From positions 5,146,001-5,210,000 of the forward strand of contig PYIU01000002.1 of the NCBI GenBank assembly GCA_003415625.1: 64,000 nt of DNA, written 5' to 3'. The notes below the pieces were generated by a model. It was not told the origin of the DNA and did not search any database. It saw nothing but the letters and a program-made list of their open reading frames with translations. The translations under genes and the position numbers were made by a program. This document shows, one piece after another, positions 1 through 10,100 of this stretch. Source of the stretch: Aquanectria penicillioides (Eukaryota; Ascomycota; Sordariomycetes; Hypocreales; Nectriaceae). Each line of letters starts with the position of its first letter. Positions within the stretch are counted from its first letter, which is position 1.

Positions 1-21
1 TTCACATGGTTCTCAACTCAC

Positions 22-655
22 CAGCGTGGGTCTTGTTCTTGTCCAGCCGAATCATGCCGCCATCATTTACTGTCACTAACAGGGTCTCTGCAGTCACAGC
101 CACCATTCTATGAGGATGCTTGAAGCCCAGGCCAGCAGGGGCTTGGACCTTTCCAAGTTCAGAGAGCCCGGCGTCGACTGCAGACCGCTTCCTGAAGAAA
201 TCAGGCCGCAGCGTGAAGGTGTACAGCTGGCTGGCCTGATCCAGGACGAAAACGCAGAGGGAATCGTGCTCTTCCGGGTCTGAAAATACCACGCAGCCGG
301 GCTGGATAGGCACGGAAAAGTGGAAGTTCAAGACCAAAGGCGCATCGGCTGCCTGGGCCTTCTTGCAAACATCAACAGCCCGAATGCTCAGGAGGGTCCC
401 GTCCTCCAAGACCCGCCAAAGGAAGCTGCGCGGGGTGTCGTGCCATTGTCTGTGATAGATGGACGATGCATTCGCCAGGTTCTTCAGTCGGAAGGTCGTC
501 TCATCCTCGACGGAGTTGTCTCGCGCGTTCTTGCGATGGCTGCGGCCGTGGGGGGAGGTGGAAGGAACCCGAATCGTGACGATGGACGACGAGGCTGGAG
601 GCTCGAGGTTCAAGCGGGTCTCTTTGAAGAGATACTGGGTCTCGCCTGACTCCAT
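22..655 (-). CDS. NUP120: Nucleoporin Nup120/Nup160, N-terminal exon (partial)
   Basis: This is the first exon of a Y-complex (Nup84/Nup107-160) scaffold nucleoporin, which acts at the nuclear pore. The visible 211 residues begin with the family's opening motif (YLFKETRLNLEPP) and run into the beta-propeller (FLWRVLEDGTLLSIRAVDVC). I chose the ATG at 655 because the open frame upstream has only a GTG, and homologues start shortly before the YKETRLNL motif. The exon ends at 22 with a good donor (GTGAGT, positions 21-16 on the minus strand), so the rest of the gene, normally over 1,000 residues, lies outside the window. A short upstream ORF precedes the start. Family assignment is from recognised motifs; exact start is inferred. 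Confidence 0.82.
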
Positions 656-678
656 CTCGCCTCCATAAAGCGGTTCGA

Positions 679-759
679 TCACGAGATGCTTTGTGGTGGC
701 GTTGGGGTTGGTTTCGATGGGCGCAAATCCGTTGCTGTGTAGATGCGGTCGCGTTGCAT
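679..759 (-). promoter_or_regulatory. Upstream ORF in the NUP120 leader
   Basis: A 26-codon ORF (ATG at 759, TGA at 681-679) sits just upstream of the chosen NUP120 start at 655 and ends 23 nt before it. It is in a different frame from NUP120. If the transcript starts upstream of 759, it would be met first by scanning ribosomes. Translation is inferred, not shown. Confidence 0.3.
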
Positions 760-1125
760 GGCAGAATTTCAGAGTGGAAACTTCACCTTCGCGCCCGCGC
801 TAACCCAAAAGGGAAATCAGCTCTGCCTCATGTTGTCGTCCGATACATCCCAAATAATTACAGATTGAGTGACACAATTAGAGAATTTGATGTTCAAATG
901 ATTAAATTTATTCCATTTTTATCACATAATTTTATGTCTTGAAGCTCAAGTTTGCTCTTGCCCATCAAATTCTGCTGGCTAAACCATCATATTTCCTCCC
1001 AACACCGTAAGCAAATTCTTATTGCAGAGACCAGCAAAAAGCACATTATACACAAACGCCTGCAATCATGCAAAGTAACATCATCATACGTCCTAAATTG
1101 TCGTACAACCTCCTGTCCAAGGGAC
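683..1125. other. Intergenic: NUP120 promoter side, RAD51 3' side
   Basis: No gene seen. The stretch 840-960 is clearly AT-rich compared with the surroundings. It should hold the NUP120 promoter and the RAD51 3' UTR and poly(A) site, since both genes run leftwards. Confidence 0.5.
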
Positions 1126-2287
1126 TTAGTCCTTGTCCACATCCTTGGGAGCCGGGTCACCGATACCCTCCTCAGTGATGGCAAACAGGGTATCACTCTC
1201 TGGGAGACAAGGGCTGTCATAGATCTTCGCAATTCGCGTCTCGCCGCGTCCCTTCTTCAAACTGATTCTTGTTGTGCTTGCATGGGCAATAATGTTGCCA
1301 CCGATGGGCTTCTTGGGGTCAGGGTTGAACATAGCGCTTGGGCCACCATCGACCTGAGCAACAACCTGATTCGTGATGACAACAGCAATACCAAACTCGT
1401 CAGCAAGGCGCTGCAATGTTCGCATAAACTTTGCAAGATGAGTTTGTCGGTTGGACAATTCGCCACGACCGCAGAAATCCGTTCTGTACAGTGAGGTGGC
1501 ACTGTCTACGATAAGCAGAGAGAATCTTGTCTCACACATCATCGCCGCCGCCTGGTTGAGGAGTTGGAGCTGGTGGTCGGAGTTGTAGGCACGCGCATAA
1601 GCGACATTGTCGAGAACTTCCTCGCCAGAGAGGCCAAACCGGTTGGCGACACCAAGCAACCTTACTGGACGAAAGGTACCCTCAGTATCAATGTACATGC
1701 ATTTACCCTCTCCGCCACCCATGTCAAAGGGCAGTTGGCATGTAACGGCAAGAGTGTGGCAAATTTGGCTCTTTCCCGTTCTGAATTCACCAAAAAGCTC
1801 AGTTACTGAGCCAGTCTCGATACCACCAGCGAGGAGGGTGTCGAGATTCTTCGATCCGGTCGTGATAGAGATCAGTTCGCTACGACGCTGGTGCATTTCT
1901 GTGGCTGTGGTGAAACCCATTGGAACGAGCTTTGAAGCTGGGAAATAGTTAGAATATTAATCCAAAGAGGGAAATGAAGGGAGGGACACGCACCCTCGGC
2001 CAGGATCTTGCCAGCCTTCTGCTCAGAGATACCCTTGATCTGTTCCAGCACTCGACGAGGGGTATACGCGACCGATTCAACCGTGTTGTAACCACCATCG
2101 ATGACGAGCTGAATATCGCGCTTCGTCAAGCCGGAAATGCCCTAATGACTCAGCGCATAAGTATCAATCGCAACATGCGAACTGGGAGCCGGCAACTTAC
2201 TTCGAGAGCAAAGAGTGGCGTGGGAGCGCCAGGTCCAGGCATACCGCCATCATCACCCATTTGGGCCTCATCATACTCCTCGGCCAT
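1126..2287 (-). CDS. RAD51: Rad51 recombinase
   Basis: Eukaryotic RecA-family recombinase that forms the nucleoprotein filament for homology search and strand exchange in the nucleus. Three exons: 2201-2287, 1994-2141 and 1126-1937, with introns 2142-2200 and 1938-1993; all junctions obey GT-AG and restore one 348-residue frame. The N-terminal helix-hairpin-helix region is residues about 30-78 ([17 protein letters not shown]). The core has Walker A GEFRTGKS (128-135) and Walker B LLIVDS (219-224), the ssDNA-binding loop area around [12 protein letters not shown], and the [13 protein letters not shown] linker. Length is about usual for fungal Rad51. The N-terminus before the HhH is short (MAEEYDEAQ...). 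An MCB-like box lies about 150 bp upstream of the start. Identity is secure; it is clearly Rad51 rather than Dmc1 or the paralogues because of the MGFTTA linker and N-terminal domain. Confidence 0.97.
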
Positions 2288-2862
2288 AGTAGCTGTTGTG
2301 TGAACAATGCAGCGCGTAATGGGGAGTTTAGACTGAGGTTTTTGGAGGAGAAGATGCCGGGGGAGTGAAGGGAAGCGATTGGTAATCAAGCAAAGTTTGG
2401 GATTTGAGGGGATGGTGTTGACGGAAGTCGCGGTGGGACGCGTCTGGGCAGAAGGCAACAGCGCCACTAGGGAACGCCAAGTCACGTGTGATAATTTTAA
2501 TCACAATCGATCCTGGGAAGCACCTAACCTATACCAAGCGCAATAATGAGTAATTACTATGAAAAATCACGTATTTAGTCACAATTGAGAATGTTTAGGT
2601 TAGAAATGAAATGATCTTTTTTTTTTTCAATTATTATTCTGATGCTATTTTACAAGGGAGCGTGTAGATGCTTATGCTTCATGTCGAGGCGTGACGAAAC
2701 CATCCATACTTGAAACCCGGAAAACTTCCATCCATACAATTTCAGGATAAAGTGAACGAATCATTTTTAACAATTCTGGGTCTTGAAGACCTGCCAATAT
2801 GCGGCGCATGATAATCTAGCCGGAGTGTTTTGTACCGGCGCTCTTCTTGGGGCGTGGATTGC
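2288..2862. other. Intergenic: RAD51 promoter and HSP30 3' region
   Basis: No ORF of interest. The half near RAD51 carries an ACGCGT box. The half near 2500-2760 is AT-rich with a short poly-T run around 2620 and probably holds the 3' UTR of the heat-shock gene. Confidence 0.5.
2438..2443. promoter_or_regulatory. MCB-like box (ACGCGT) upstream of RAD51
   Basis: The palindrome ACGCGT lies 151 bp upstream of the RAD51 start codon. In yeasts this MluI box is bound by MBF and drives G1/S expression of replication and repair genes, RAD51 included. One copy of a six-base site is weak evidence by itself. Confidence 0.4.
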
Positions 2863-3534
2863 TTAGTTGACAGCAATTCGTCGGGACTCGTGCTTCTTAG
2901 CCTTGGGCACTGCAATGGTCAGAATGCCATCCTTGAAGTTGGCGCTGACGGCTTCCTGATCGACCCGGGTAGGGAAGTTGAAGCTGCGAGAGAATTCTCC
3001 CACGCTGCGCTCGGTGAGCCAGTATTTGGCCTTGTCAGTAGTCTTCTTCTGGACGGGCTGAGTGTCAACCTTCTCAACCTCCTGAGGCTTGGACTCCTCG
3101 CTGTCCTTGGGAGCATTCTTGGGAGCGTCCCCAGCCTCATGTGAGACTGATTCAAATTCTTCCTCGACAGTCGCCTTGTGAGAATTTTTCTGATGCTCCT
3201 CGCCACCCTCGGTGATGGCATCGGTTGTGATGTTGTTCTCAACAAGGCCGGCAGGTGGAGTGCCGGAAGTGTAGGTGCGCTCAGTTCTGCCGCGGATGAC
3301 CATGGTCTGAGGCTCAGTAAACTCGATGTGGACTTCCTCCTTCTTCATGCCAGGGAACTCTCCATGAAGTTCGTAGGCCTGCTCAGTTTCACGAACGTCG
3401 AACTTGGGCTGCCAGTGCTGGATGCCAGTTCGGCGAGTGTCTTGACGAGAATAGCTGTCAAAGTCGTCAAGAAGACGGAAGAGGGGAGTGAAGGAGGCGT
3501 CAGAGTTGTAGAAGTTGCGAGGGAAGAAGGCCAT
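2863..3534 (-). CDS. hsp30: Hsp30-type small heat-shock protein (alpha-crystallin)
   Basis: ATP-independent holdase of the Hsp20 family, 223 residues, no intron. The alpha-crystallin domain is split: the first half is residues about 45-90 (FDVRETEQAYELHGEFPGM, TMVIRGRTER) and the second about 171-212 (YWLTERSVGEFSRSFNFP, FKDGILTIAVPK). The 80-residue insertion between is rich in Glu, Lys, Ser and Pro (91-170), as in Neurospora HSP30 and its relatives. The N-terminus MAFFPRNFYNSDASFTPLFRLLDDFD is also typical of that group. The ATG at 3534 is the first Met and is preceded by a TATA box 72 bp upstream and several heat-shock elements, so strong stress induction is expected. The symbol follows the Neurospora paralogue group. 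Confidence 0.93.
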   Translation of the reverse strand: MAFFPRNFYNSDASFTPLFRLLDDFDSYSRQDTRRTGIQHWQPKFDVRETEQAYELHGEFPGMKKEEVHIEFTEPQTMVIRGRTERTYTSGTPPAGLVENNITTDAITEGGEEHQKNSHKATVEEEFESVSHEAGDAPKNAPKDSEESKPQEVEKVDTQPVQKKTTDKAKYWLTERSVGEFSRSFNFPTRVDQEAVSANFKDGILTIAVPKAKKHESRRIAVN

Positions 3535-3605
3535 TTTGCGTGTTTGGGTAATGGTGGGCTTGAAGGATGGGTGTTGGTTGTGAGTGAGTCTTCGAGAGAA
3601 AGTGT

Positions 3606-3613
3606 TTTATATA
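3606..3613 (-). promoter_or_regulatory. TATA box of hsp30
   Basis: TATATAAA on the minus strand, 72 bp upstream of the hsp30 ATG, a normal spacing for a highly inducible fungal promoter with a short leader. Confidence 0.65.
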
Positions 3614-3745
3614 AGCTTATTGAGCTTATGCGATTGTTTGATGTGTGTTTTTTGATGAGAAAGAAGTTTAGTCTTGGGAGGATCTGAAGCATTGCTTTAT
3701 ACTTGGAAGGAGGACATGAGAGATCACGATGGTGGATTCCTCCAT

Positions 3746-3755
3746 GTTCGCGAAA
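3746..3755. promoter_or_regulatory. Heat-shock element (nTTCn nGAAn)
   Basis: Inverted HSE units gTTCg-cGAAa, about 210 bp upstream of hsp30. Two adjacent perfect units; a third GAA lies nearby at 3762-3764, off the exact 5-bp register. HSF binding is the expected role. Confidence 0.5.
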
Positions 3756-3779
3756 TCGGGAGAATCTGGCCACCTGAGA

Positions 3780-3789
3780 ATTCTAGAAC
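3780..3789. promoter_or_regulatory. Heat-shock element (nTTCn nGAAn)
   Basis: Inverted units aTTCt-aGAAc, about 250 bp upstream of hsp30, a perfect dimeric HSE half-site pair. Together with 3746-3755 and 3930-3939 it makes a cluster in one promoter. Confidence 0.5.
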
Positions 3790-3860
3790 TGACTTGAATG
3801 CCTGATTGTAGGCAGAAATCAGCGTGACAAGCGCAATGTGACGTGATTGTGTAGTTTTGC

Positions 3861-3868
3861 TGACGTCA
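3861..3868. promoter_or_regulatory. CRE palindrome TGACGTCA
   Basis: Perfect bZIP (Atf1/CREB-type) site about 330 bp upstream of hsp30. Fungal stress genes are often co-controlled by Atf1-like factors; the link here is inference. A second copy is at 4249-4256. Confidence 0.4.
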
Positions 3869-3929
3869 ACGGCTCTGAATGTGTTCCTCCACGATGTTGG
3901 ATGACTCCGGCACTTGCTGGATGTAAGTG

Positions 3930-3939
3930 GAAGCTTCTA
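3930..3939. promoter_or_regulatory. Heat-shock element (nGAAn nTTCn)
   Basis: Units gGAAg-cTTCt, about 400 bp upstream of hsp30, the opposite arrangement (head to head) to the other two elements. Confidence 0.45.
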
Positions 3940-5127
3940 GTATGTGCTGGAATCCGACGAAACTTGAACTGGGAAGGCACTTGGATATAGGCTAAAAAGG
4001 TCAAACTAAAAAATTGAGTATTCTTTGGAAAGTATCCTAAGAGTTCCCAAGATGTCATATACTTGATGAGCATACTATTCTGGTAACTATTGCCAGTGGT
4101 ATTGCTCATTGTCTAGGACAGTTTTCACAGCCGCAGCCATCAATCTCCATGAAGCGGCACAAAGCAAAAAAAGGGAAACGGTCCGTGCGCCCATCGATAC
4201 TAGTCAGCCCAGCTTACCTAATGATGCCTGCCACACTCATCCTCGGAATGACGTCATCATACCTGCCCGCCAACAGATGAAGATCAACCCTCCTCAAGGT
4301 AGTATCTAATTCCTATAATTGAATGGGCGGCTGCAAATTGCCCTCGCGTAACGTCGGAAGACGCGGCGACGTGGAAACTCTATGCAAGTATTGAACGATT
4401 TAAGATTCATCCTTGACTCAACCCCTCCTTCGGACCACACACTATCTGATTCACCAATAGCCATTTAGACCAAGGCTTTCACCTCGGCCTCGTCGTGTCC
4501 GAGCTAAGGTGGCATGGAGGGCAAGCCAACCATATTCTCTCCAAGCCACAGACAAAGACGCATATTCGCCACTCCCAAGCCGTGGCTAACCAGTAACTTC
4601 GCCCTCGAATTTTTTGGGAAGTAGGGCAGGTAACATTGAATAGGCCACGTTCAGAGCAACGACAGAACGACACTAGCCCCATCACATTCTAGGCGCATGT
4701 CGAATTTGTCACGGTGCTTGTTGTAGTGGCTGATCTAGCGTGTGATTCCTTGATTCGTGAACTCGGGAGTTTCCAGATGTAACCTCTCGAGTATGTTAAG
4801 CCGAGCCAAGCTAAAATAACACCTGGCACGGAGCTACCAAGCCCTCCCTGAACCACAATTCTTTGAATTGAGGGACAGAACGAAATTTGCATGTCAAAAT
4901 AGTTGACTATAGTTGCAAGGAATATTGAGTTTTAGAGTAATTACGTTAAGAAGCATCGTGACGAGTCCTGTTCGCGTGATGGTCATACCAACTCCGTCAG
5001 TACATACCATTGACCGTTTGACCTCGTCTTTGAATTATCGTGCAAACGAGAATGATATGCGAGAATGAATCCGCCATTGGTGACCGTGAAATTTCCCTTA
5101 GAATACATTTGCCCAGATGGAAGTTAT

Positions 5128-7152
5128 TCATCGCCCGTAAGGTCTCATCTGAGAAAAGCCAGGCACGACAGCCATCGGAACTTGGATGCCCGCCAAAGCA
5201 GGATCGGGACTTTGAATCCGATTGAAGAGCCCAATCAGCCGGCGCCCAACTGATGGTTCCAATTCAGTTCCGTCACGAGCGATCTTGACTTCTCGGTTAG
5301 AGTTCCACGGATTGCGCAACCCCCTCGTTCGGTAAAACGGGAGGTGGGTTGTTGATAACCACTCGAGCTTGAACGGTTTCCCCCACGTCTTGCTTGATTC
5401 ATCCTCTGCCCCAGAGCTCCTCATACTGGATACACTCTCGGTGTCGGAAACGGCATCTGGTTCATCACGTTCTGCCTCCCAAAATATGGTCCCTCTGGCA
5501 GAATCATCGATAATTCTCCCTTTGGGCGCATGCTCAGTTGCCTCGGTTGGTATTGCTTTCGGTAGATCGAGATCGTTCGATGTCGGGGGTCTTTGGCGCA
5601 AACTCGATGGCTGCCGCAGGATCTTCATTGATTTCCGAAACCATACGCGCATAACCAAAATATTCGCCGGATTTGTTTGCAGAAAAAACGAGATAAACGC
5701 TGTCCGAAGCCTGTCAAGGAGATATGTTAGCCTTGGCCCACCCTTTTGCGTAGGAGACCTACCTTGAATGCATTATTCAAACTTTCTTCGTTATGAGATT
5801 GAGTGGCCCAGATTCCCGTCCTGACGCTAAGTTCCAGATCCTCCACAGTCAAGCTCTTCAAGATGAAGAATTTATCTTTGGGTATCGCGCCCTCGACTTC
5901 TCCAACCGCTTTCTCGCTAGGGGTAGTTTGTTCGGCGACCGAGGCTAAAGTTCCGGCATCTAGGGAGTCAACTAAATCTAGTTGTTCGGTCTTTGAGATT
6001 TGTGTGCTAGAGACGATTGCGGGACCTGTCGGAGCTGTTAAGCCAGTCACACCCTCTACGGTGCTCTTTCGAAGACGGCTGACAAGTCGAACAGATTGAA
6101 ACTTGGAATCGTGTAACTTTTGCTGAGCAGCTATGCAAGTTTCTTCATCCTTGAAGTTTGCGAATGCGCAATTGCTTTTCGAGATGAGGAACAGCGACTC
6201 CAAACCCGGAGCTTCTTTACAGACATGGTGGACCAGGTTCATGAGGTCAGTTTGCGGAGGTAGGTTACCAACCCAGATAGCATGGCCTGTAGTTGAATTA
6301 GCAAATGAACAATGTGATGGCAAACTTCAGTCACTCACCACTCTGACGTGGCTTCCGTGGAGGTCCCCTAACAGCATTTTGCCTCCTCTCCGTCCCATCT
6401 ATCTCACGCCTTAGTTCGTTGCTGACCCCTCTAATAAGAGGCTGTTTCCGAAACATACCTTGCCCTTGCTTTGGAGGCATAGAATTAGGACCACTGGTTG
6501 CCGTTGGCTGAGGCACAACTTGATAATCGTTCGAAGGCTGCGTGTCGTTGATATATTGGCCCGGGACCATGGTGGTCGACATGGCGTGTGTGGAAGGTGG
6601 ATACTGCGGATTTGGAGGATAAAAATATGGCTGAGACTGCTGATTCATCATCATGTGGTTTGGATAGTAGAGCATATTGTGCCTTGGGGGGATTGTCGAA
6701 GTGGCCTGTGAGGGTGAAAAGTGACCCCCGTAGTACTGGCCCATTTGTGGTTGCTGGACATAGTACCCTTGGCTGGGTACTACAATCGTTTGATGCCCCA
6801 CGAACTGAGGCATCTGCTGCATCATTGAAGGAGAGTTTTGCATGGCGTAGCGCGGTTGGTTGGCCTGGCAATATTGGCCAGGACGAAAGTTGACGTGTGG
6901 GAGAGAGTTGGCCATCGGACCCATGTTGTAGGCACCTGGGCGGTGTGCAGAATGAGGATGAGACATGTCGAACTGGACTGAAAATGCGTGATGGTGTGTT
7001 ACAGGGTAGTTTTGAGGTTCAGAAATCCCATGCCCCGGGACTGCTCGTTGTTCTTCGCTGTAGGGCGGTGCGCCTTCTGGATCACCAGTACTTGTATGGT
7101 CTTGATCGATGTTTCGGGCATCCGAAGTCGAAGTGAGGGGAGGATCTCCCAT
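5128..7152 (-). CDS. RRM-YTH m6A-reader-like RNA-binding protein, frame broken once
   Basis: Probable nuclear reader of N6-methyladenosine. Exons 6339-7152, 5763-6286 and 5128-5710; introns 6287-6338 and 5711-5762. The first exon encodes a 270-residue low-complexity region rich in Gln, Met, Pro and Tyr. Then come an RRM (HAIWVGNLPPQTD ... CAFANFKDEETC) and a YTH domain: KFFILKSLTVEDL, GIWATQ (first cage Trp), VYLVFSANKSGEYFGYARM, an insertion, GTIFWEA (second cage Trp), PFKLEWLSTTHLPF, LRNPWN, VKIARDGTE. The last blocks match human YTHDC1 well. The insertion between GYARM and the second Trp is about 40 residues. In that insertion the frame is lost: the run of five G (plus strand) at 5585-5589 has one base too many, and the literal frame stops about 50 bases later. 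With one base fewer the protein is 639 residues. Everything downstream of the lesion is still conserved. Confidence 0.82.
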
Positions 7153-10100
7153 TTGTTTTGTAAGACAAAAGAAAAAAGAGATTCAAATTCCAATAGAATA
7201 GAGCCACTCGTTCGCTAGCAAGCTAGTTTGGTCAACACGTAGGGTTTGATAGCGCGCGATGCCCTGAGAGCTTGGTGTGATGTAGCCCGCGCCTTTTGTA
7301 TGAGACCTAACGTTCTGGGAACGGGATCGCTACCATCCAAGTTCTGGGTATCTGAAGGCCAATGAAGATCAGGTCCGATGGAAAACTCCGAGTGTTCCAA
7401 AGTCTGAGGGGGCCACAGACGAACCAAAGTTGTTCTAGAGGGTAACTACCTAGCACGCTCACTAAGTGTGACTAGGTGGGACCGAGTAATAGCAACCAAG
7501 AGTTCAGGAATCTGAAGACTGAAAGCGCAAAGGACCAGATATGTTGAAAAATTTTGGGGGAGGGGGAGGGGGGGAAACAAGATGTTGTGTCCTGTGAGGC
7601 TGGATGACAAGAAAATAATGGTGAGTTAGGAGGACAATGCAACGTGAACGAAGACACTGATGTTGGGCGGCTAATGCCCCACGGGGCCTTGGGAGAATCG
7701 AGGGACAGCGGCCTGTTTACCAAGGCGCACAGAAGGACAAACCGGCCAGGGCATGGAGGGGCGTGAGGGGGGAAGCCAAGTGGCTTTGGGTAATGTCAGA
7801 GGCGTCTCTTGGTGGTGCTCAGTGGCACAAGGATAGGAGACCGGTTTTCAAGCCCAACATGAGAGCTTGTGACAAGGGTTCAGCAGCAAAGCCTTTGAGC
7901 CACAAACTTGGTCGCCAGCAGAGGGTGGATAAATTGAGCTCTGATTGCAGTCATCCACCCAGACGGGAAAAAGTTTGGAAAAGAAGAGGTGGCAAGTCCA
8001 GGACCAGGGAGACCGAATTGGCCGAGAGAAGAAAAGCCTGGGGAGTGGAATAGTCCTCAGGTGTTTAGAGACGGGGAAGTAAAAGAGGAGTGAAGCACAG
8101 AGTTACCAGCAGGCTAAAGAGGCGGACACTAGGAATAAGACGATTGATTGGCCCCATGTCTCGCAGATAAAACCCTGTGAGGAGGCAAAAGAACATGCGG
8201 CCAGGCGATGCAAGGCAGAGGCCGAACGGGCCGGACAGGGCGAGTGGCTACAGGTGCAGCTTAGGGCTCACGTTCGAGGCAGATGGGGGCGAGAATAGGA
8301 CATCAAAAGGGTCCTGGCCGGGGGCGGATGACAGGATATAGAGAAGGGGGGGGTGTGAATCCGGGGACAGCCATATCTTGGGAGATGGGGGAAAGACGGT
8401 GGACGATCCCAAGTCAGCAGGCATGGATGGGATTTTAGGGCGGCGTGGGTAGACGTGGTAGATGTCGCAGTGGAGGAGGTGGAGGAGGAGGTGGAGAGAT
8501 GTGAAGAGTGGAGGAGGAGGACCAGCAGCAGTGGCAGCAGCAGCAGCAGCAGCAGCAGCACCAAGACGAGTATGGTACAAGACGAGACATGGGCGAGCGA
8601 CAGGCAGAAGCCCACCCAGGAGCCTCACCTTCTCAGTACAGTAGCAGCAAATCTGCTTGTGGCGAGCACAGCGGCATCACCTCAGCCCCATCTCAGCCCA
8701 ACCAAGCTATCTTGCTTGTTCGGCGAGTGTGGCTTTTCGCATCCCTCATGCTCCCGCCACGGATCATCGCTTCAGGGTCCCGGGGGAGCATCTAAGTACG
8801 GGACCGAGACAAGAGAGATTGAGGAGGGACGGCGCAGAAGAAGAGACAGCCACGCACCGAGCCGGGGGCCTGGGGGGTGCGTGGAGCAAGATGGCAAGGG
8901 TCTGCGCAGTGGAAGTGTGCCGGTCCTGTAGTGTGCAAGTGTGGACTATGGACTTGCATGGACTGCAGAATGGACAGGACTAACTGCAGGTCAGGGCCAC
9001 CAGGCACGGTACAGTTGGATTAATGCGTGTTGAATGACGATGAGATGAGCCAAGCCAGTTTGCTTTGTGGCGTTGACGTCGCTTCAGTCAATGCTTTGTT
9101 TGATGTTTCGAGACGGCTTGACAAAGGGAGCCATGCCATGGTGCCACCATTTGCCAAACGCCTAGTCGTTGTAAGTGGTAAACCAACTCCCGCCTGCTAT
9201 TCGCTCCATGGTCTTGTTGCTGTCGTCGTCCTATATCTGCAGTGTAGGTTAGTGTGCTGTACATGCCAGGGCTGCACGCCCGCCTGGTGTTGTTTTTCTT
9301 TTTTTCCTTTCCCAAGGCGGATGTGTAAGTTGCGGATTCCGAAGGCTACATTGCGCGTCTCTTGATGAACTCATGTACGCCAACGGCAAAGGAAGGCAAG
9401 TAGTCAAGGTGGATACCCTTCTAGGCGCCTAGGCAAGTCCAGGATGCACAGTATCCCTAGGGCATCAACGACGGATGGTGTGCACTGGGCGGGGAAAGGA
9501 GGGGGTGTGTTCAAGAGCCAAGTTCTAGCATGCGAAATGCAAGTACTCGGCATCTCGCCACTGAGGCGCTCGGATGTGGCTCATCCGTTTGGGCAGTCTT
9601 TTGCCCGGCTTCTCTCATCTCGGTCCAAGAAAAAGGAGCCGAAAATCAAGAATCCGCCACCTTGGAAAGCCAAATGGGTTTACGCTCGCATCACTGACTC
9701 CGTAATTACATGTGCAGCCAGTTTGATGCAACAGAATACGTATGCCAGCCACAGAATGCCTCTCCTGGAAGACAGCGGACCCTTGTCGCTTGGCACCTTG
9801 GGATTACAGCGCTGCACCATGCCGACCTGGGCTCCCGCCGATGTAATTACGGAGCTTTAGGGTGCTTTCTCCGTCTGTCAGCGTTATGCTGGCTGCCAAC
9901 CTACCTACCCACCTAGGCACCTGAGGTATGCACCTACCTACGGAGGCGGGCAGGGAGCCTCCCACCTACCCTCCCACCTACCCTCCCTGAACATGATCCG
10001 AAGGACATGTCAGGACCTCAATCTTAATCTCAATCCCAACTCGATCGGGTTCGTTCCAAGCCAACCCGCCAGCTCTCAACAATCTCCTCTATCGTGTCCC

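Larger units (their letters stand above)
3535..5127. other. Upstream region of the heat-shock gene and 3' flank of the YTH gene
   Basis: No protein gene is supported; the open frames here are short and have no recognisable domain. The first 600 bases hold the heat-shock promoter elements listed separately. Two CRE-type palindromes TGACGTCA occur, at 3861-3868 and 4249-4256. The rest of the stretch shows nothing I can name. Confidence 0.45.

Noticed and set aside
8248..8980. Overlapping open frames on both strands around the CAG repeat
   Set aside because: Poly-Ala, poly-Gln and Glu-rich products in several frames of the same repeat; none looks like a real protein.
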